This document shows, piece by piece, positions 60,542-64,000 of a DNA stretch of 64,000 nt. The translations under genes were made by a program, and so were the position numbers. The notes under the pieces are model-generated. The model did no database searches. It was not told where the DNA came from and worked only from the letters and a program-made list of their open reading frames with translations. Source of the stretch: Haladaptatus halobius (GTDB lineage Archaea > Halobacteriota > Halobacteria > Halobacteriales > Haladaptataceae); NCBI RefSeq assembly GCF_020618475.1, contig NZ_CP085340.1, positions 124,001-188,000 on the forward strand, read 5' to 3'. Each line of letters opens with the position of its first letter. The stretch's first letter is position 1.

Positions 60542-62413
60542 TCATACACGGACGCCCCAGAAGAACGCGATCCCGAGGACAGTGACGATCGACAGAAGGA
60601 ACTGCAACGGCGCGCCGACGCGGAGGAAGTCTGAAAATGTGTAGCCACCAGGCCCGTAGACGAAGAGATTCGTCTGATACCCGATCGGGGTCATAAACGC
60701 TGTCGAGGCCGCGAACGTAACGGCCAGGACGAACGCGAACGCGTTCGCCCCGATCGACTGGGCGGCGCTGGCAGCGACGGGAATCATCAATACGACGCTC
60801 GCGTTGTTGCTGATGACGCTCGTCAACAGGCCGGTCGCGAGATAGAACACCCACAGGACGCCGATCGTGGGCAGGAATGTCGCCGTCGAGGCGACGGCGC
60901 CCCCGAGAAGCGCAGCAGCCCAAGTCTGCTGAAGGGCGATTCCCAGCGGGATAACACCTGCGAGGAGGAAGATCACGTTCCACTCGACAGACGAATAGAG
61001 TTCGGTCGGTTTGAGAACACCGGTGAAGACCATCGCCACCACCCCCGCTAACGCTGAGACGACAATCGGGAGGATGTTCAGCGCTGGGAGCGCGACCACG
61101 CCGGCGATGATGCCGACCGCGAACGGGATCTTCTCGCTCCGATAGGTCACCTCGTCGAACTCGTGGGCGATGATGAAGTCCTCGTTCTCGACGAGTCGAG
61201 TGAGGCTATCGGGTGGTGCCTGTACCAGGAGCGTGTCACCGACTCGAATACGGATATCTTCGAATCGATCCCGGACGACGTCACCACGAGTGCGAAAGGC
61301 GAGGACGTTCGCGTCGTAGCGCTGTCGGAAGGTCGAACTCGCAAGGGTTTCGCTGACGAGGAACGAACCCGACGGAACGACCACTTCAACGAGGACGGGT
61401 TCCTCCTCGTCCGGATGGAGGTCGTCTTCGGTTCGGGGACCTCCCACTAGCGTGAGTCCTTCCGCGTCCATGATGTGTTCGAGCGTCTCCCGGTTCGTTC
61501 TGAGCCGGAGCGTGTCGTTCTCGCGAATCTCCTTGCGCGCCAGCGGGTCGGAGAAGCGCTCCCCGTCTCGAATCAACTGTAACACGTCGATGTCGAGGTC
61601 ATCCTCACCGAACGCTTCCTCGACAGACTGCCCGATCAACGACGAATTCGCCGGAGCGACGACGTCTGCGAGGTACTCCTGGAGAGCATACTCCTCGACG
61701 AGGTCCTCGTCGGCTGGAATCCGCTTGGGAAGTAACCGAACGCCGACCGTCATGAGATAGACGGCGCCGACCGCGAAAACGACAATGCCGAGTTTGGTGA
61801 ACTCGAACATCCCGAACGCGTGCAACCCGAGGTTGGGTGACTCTGCACCGAGTTGGGCTGCAATATTGCTGGCGAGAATGTTCGTCGACGTTCCGATGAG
61901 CGTCAGCGTTCCCCCGAGCATCGAGGCGAACGACAGCGGGATGAGCAGCTTTGACGGTGATGTCTTGCCGTTGTGTGCGAGATCGGCGATGACCGGGACC
62001 AGAATAGCAACGACGGGCGTATTGTTGATGAGCCCCGAAACCGGCCCGGTGACGCCGATCGTCGTGGCAAGTTGCTTGCGCTGGTCGGTACCGGCGAACG
62101 CGGCCATCTTCCGACCGATCAGTTGGACGATGCCGGTTCGGTTGATCCCCGTGCTCAGGATGAGCATGGCCAGTACAGTAATCGTGGCAGGGTTGGCAAA
62201 TCCCGAGATACCCTCTTGCGGAGAGATTTGTGTCCACGGTTCGAGAACCATCAACAAAACCATCACCAGGATGGCAGTGACGTCGATCGGAAACCATTCG
62301 GTCGCAAACAGCACGAGTGCGAGGAGAATGAGTGCGAAAACGACGAGCATCTCGGCCGTCACCGGAGTTGAGGCCACATCTTGGACTGCCAGAGAGGCTG
62401 AAGAGAAAGACAT
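60542..62413 (-). CDS. SLC13/DASS-type permease with two TrkA-C domains
   Basis: 623 residues. Two transporter halves (LVVFALILLALVLFATEWFPIDVTAILVMV..., VISNNASVVLMIPVAASAAQ) with conserved SNT-like turns INNTPVV and SNNASVV surround two TrkA-C regulatory domains (about 235-315 and 320-400: DEDLVEEYALQEYLADVV, FLVSETLASSTFRQRYDANVLAF). Similar proteins carry dicarboxylates, sulfate or arsenite-like anions with sodium. Complete gene; 158 bases from the APC gene. Confidence 0.9.
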   Translation of the reverse strand: MSFSSASLAVQDVASTPVTAEMLVVFALILLALVLFATEWFPIDVTAILVMVLLMVLEPWTQISPQEGISGFANPATITVLAMLILSTGINRTGIVQLIGRKMAAFAGTDQRKQLATTIGVTGPVSGLINNTPVVAILVPVIADLAHNGKTSPSKLLIPLSFASMLGGTLTLIGTSTNILASNIAAQLGAESPNLGLHAFGMFEFTKLGIVVFAVGAVYLMTVGVRLLPKRIPADEDLVEEYALQEYLADVVAPANSSLIGQSVEEAFGEDDLDIDVLQLIRDGERFSDPLARKEIRENDTLRLRTNRETLEHIMDAEGLTLVGGPRTEDDLHPDEEEPVLVEVVVPSGSFLVSETLASSTFRQRYDANVLAFRTRGDVVRDRFEDIRIRVGDTLLVQAPPDSLTRLVENEDFIIAHEFDEVTYRSEKIPFAVGIIAGVVALPALNILPIVVSALAGVVAMVFTGVLKPTELYSSVEWNVIFLLAGVIPLGIALQQTWAAALLGGAVASTATFLPTIGVLWVFYLATGLLTSVISNNASVVLMIPVAASAAQSIGANAFAFVLAVTFAASTAFMTPIGYQTNLFVYGPGGYTFSDFLRVGAPLQFLLSIVTVLGIAFFWGVRV

Positions 62414-62548
62414 ACTGCAAAGAGACGTTAACGAGGGAATAGACTGGTATCCGGACCAACTGATCGACTGAGCGTTTCAACTGATTCTGGTTGGGGTTCC
62501 CGTCGAGAATCGGTGCGACCGTCTTTGTGGTATCGTCCGGCCATGCGC

Positions 62549-62578
62549 CAGAAGTTGCGACCGGTGCTCTCAATGCAT
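62549..62578 (+). repeat. 32-base dispersed repeat, copy 2
   Basis: CAGAAGTTGCGACCGGTGCT then CTCAATGCAT. Identical to copy 3 (63307) over the first 29 bases. Copies 2 and 3 are in the same orientation and bracket about 760 bases with one broken small gene. The stretch 62414-62754 holds no gene. Confidence 0.6.
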
Positions 62579-62754
62579 TGTGAAGACGAGTGGCTGGTAC
62601 ACGGGTGTTAATAGAAGAAGCGAGGTTCGGAGATTGTCTCGTTCCTGGATTGTTGCTATTGAATTGAAAATATGGTACTCCTTTTTTGATCGCAGCGACC
62701 AATTCCCTCACAAAATACTCATAGGTTCACCGATTATTCTAACACACAAGAATC

Positions 62755-62988
62755 ATGTCCTCCACTAAATCGAATCCGCCATTCACTGAGCGTCTTTTTG
62801 ATATCAACCGGCTCGTCTTTCTTGTCCTCGTAGGGGTTGTCGCAGTTGGACTCAACAATGCTGGTTTACCACTATTTGGGATTAACACTGTGTCAGAGGC
62901 GATCTAATCCTTTCTAATCTTAGTCGTAGGTGGATATCTAGGGTTGACAGCTTTTGATTTGCTGTGGGACCACTATTACGGAATGTAG
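62755..62988 (+). pseudogene. Small membrane protein with an internal stop
   Basis: From ATG 62755: MSSTKSNPPFTERLFDINRL, VFLVLVGVVAVGLNNAGLPL, FGINTVSEAI, then TAA (62905-62907), then in the same frame SFLILVVGGYLGLTAFDLLWDHYYGM and TAG. Without the stop it would be a 77-residue two-helix protein. The first 50 codons alone form a one-helix peptide. Confidence 0.5.
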
Positions 62989-63306
62989 TCAATTACGGCG
63001 GAGTCGATCTGTTGATGCAAGTCGAAGTGGCTGGCGAATGCGAGCGACCGCCTCTTGTGACGGCAAACATGGTTCTCACGCTGCTAAAGCAGACTGGCAT
63101 TGGATAGTTCGGTGGTACGACACAGTGAACGCCCGTGGATGAGCAACAGCGTTGGCTCAAACGATCCGCAAATCCCGGAAACGCTATAATACTAACTAGA
63201 ATTGACCATAGACTCCGGTTTGAAATGGTTGTAGATCGATGAATCAGTCAAAATCGTGCATTTTGGGACCTCTATACTGGGTGTAGTCTCATCTTCCACT
63301 CCGAGT
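62989..63306. other. Intergenic region
   Basis: Between the broken membrane gene and repeat copy 3. The open frame that continues to 63142 (NARG end) has no recognisable domain. No RNA or regulatory element was identified. Confidence 0.3.
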
Positions 63307-63338
63307 CAGAAGTTGCGACCGGTGCTCTCAATGCATAG
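63307..63338 (+). repeat. 32-base dispersed repeat, copy 3
   Basis: CAGAAGTTGCGACCGGTGCT then CTCAATGCATAG. It lies 66 bases before the MFS stop. The ends of copies 1 and 3 agree through ATGCATAG, giving a palindromic ATGCAT at the right edge. Confidence 0.6.
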
Positions 63339-63404
63339 ATTCTCACCCTCCTCGATTTGTTCACTCATTCTCCGACAAAACAGCTATCACATCCGTTTCG
63401 TGTA

Positions 63405-64000
63405 TTACTCGATCGTTACACGATCAGGGGATGGTAACTCACGAAGCTCTGGATTCAGAAGTACATACAACGCCAATGCGATCGCTGCGACCCCGAGTGC
63501 AGCCATCGCAGCTCGAGGACTGACCCAGCCAGCGAACACTCCTCCAGCTAGCGAACCAATTGGAACCATGGATGCTGACGCCGATCCGTAAATGCTACTC
63601 ACCCGTCCAACCTTCTCTGCTGGCGGTGCGGCTTGAAACACTGTGGCTACATACACAGAAACAATCCCGATCGGAATGTTAGTCAGCGCAAAGAGCAGCC
63701 CCGTCAAAGGGAGCCAGTTCGCGAGGAGTGCACCACTCCAAAGGAGCCCTGCAATGGTGTATCCGACAATCATGCTCCCTCCCAATGGACGTGTCGCAAT
63801 GAAGTTTGAGGCGAGGGCTCCGACGAAGCCGCCGGCTGCGATTGATCCCATGAGAATCCCATACGCACCAGCTGCACCGATTTGACTCACCACTTCTGGA
63901 ACGACAAGGGAGTCAGCGTACGCAGGTGTCGCTGCCAGCATCATCCCAACCGAAAAGTTGGCAGCTACTGCCCCGGCAAGTAGCGGCACAAGAGGTGTCC
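63405..64000 (-). CDS. MFS exporter, C-terminal half (5' end outside window)
   Basis: At least 198 codons, open to the window edge. About six helices of an MFS_3-type exporter: YGILMGSIAAGGFVGALASNFIATRPLGG (helices 7-8 with the linker), LLFALTNIPIGIVSVYVATVFQAAPPAEKVGRVSSIYGSASASMVPIGSLAGGVFAGWVSPRAAMAALG. The arrangement matches the exporter at 24373 (LVGRVTAVTISTSGVAKPVGSMLGG), so the two are paralogues. Substrate unknown. Confidence 0.85.
   Translation of the reverse strand, partial: TPLVPLLAGAVAANFSVGMMLAATPAYADSLVVPEVVSQIGAAGAYGILMGSIAAGGFVGALASNFIATRPLGGSMIVGYTIAGLLWSGALLANWLPLTGLLFALTNIPIGIVSVYVATVFQAAPPAEKVGRVSSIYGSASASMVPIGSLAGGVFAGWVSPRAAMAALGVAAIALALYVLLNPELRELPSPDRVTIE

Noticed and set aside
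61605-62711. Long minus-strand open frame (368 codons) over the permease
   Set aside because: Out-of-frame shadow of the SLC13 gene; basic, Arg/His-rich composition unlike haloarchaeal proteins.

Overview
The window comes from a haloarchaeon. Most proteins are acidic (Asp/Glu-rich), and many belong to families found almost only in Halobacteria: HalOD1 output domains, DUF7344-type winged helices, a bacterio-opsin-activator HTH protein, DUF5789 proteins, PGF-CTERM surface proteins and SWIM zinc-finger proteins. No rRNA, CRISPR array, intact transposase or replication initiator is visible. The genus cannot be fixed from the sequence alone.

Layout. 0-0.6 kb: end of an aldehyde dehydrogenase. 1.2-16.2 kb: accessory DNA in which decayed copies of a two-gene module (SWIM zinc-finger gene, then SprT-like metalloprotease gene) alternate with unrelated genes: VapBC, MscS, a regulator cluster (DUF7344, HalOD1, Bat-type HTH), a methyltransferase, an MFS carrier, a winged-helix/partner pair and a PGF-CTERM beta-propeller protein. 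16.2-19.4 kb: more regulators, then a noncoding stretch with repeated GACAGTC motifs and fused gene fragments. 19.6-25.6 kb: asparagine-synthetase-like protein facing an ATP-grasp ligase, an ArsR-type regulator and an MFS exporter. 25.6-32.8 kb: sugar-dehydrogenase lipoprotein, membrane proteins, PAC2 protein, DUF5789 and small zinc proteins. 32.9-42 kb: a second run of SWIM/SprT copies alternating with MazEF, an FNT-UspA fusion, a DUF234 ATPase, a second VapBC-like pair and a SPW membrane protein. 42-52 kb: small membrane proteins, two GNAT paralogues, an M14 carboxypeptidase, a lipoprotein and a DUF106 (EMC3/TMCO1) protein, with a short dispersed intergenic repeat. 52.2-56.7 kb: a junction zone of truncated genes (NhaP antiporter, CBS protein, RimK-protease fusion with an internal stop). 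56.7-62.4 kb: a denser, visibly more GC-rich block coding for a metallophosphoesterase, a UspA protein, an APC permease and an SLC13 permease. The window ends inside an MFS gene.

The main unusual feature is the SWIM/SprT family. I count 12 SWIM and 10 SprT pieces, mostly truncated at different points, with cargo genes abutting them, often within tens of bases. In two places an SprT gene appears split: the N-terminal part lies left and the C-terminal part right of a block of foreign genes, and the left break falls near the HExxH active-site codons both times. These modules look like preferred sites of insertion or recombination. This is an inference from one sequence; it needs comparison with empty sites in related genomes.
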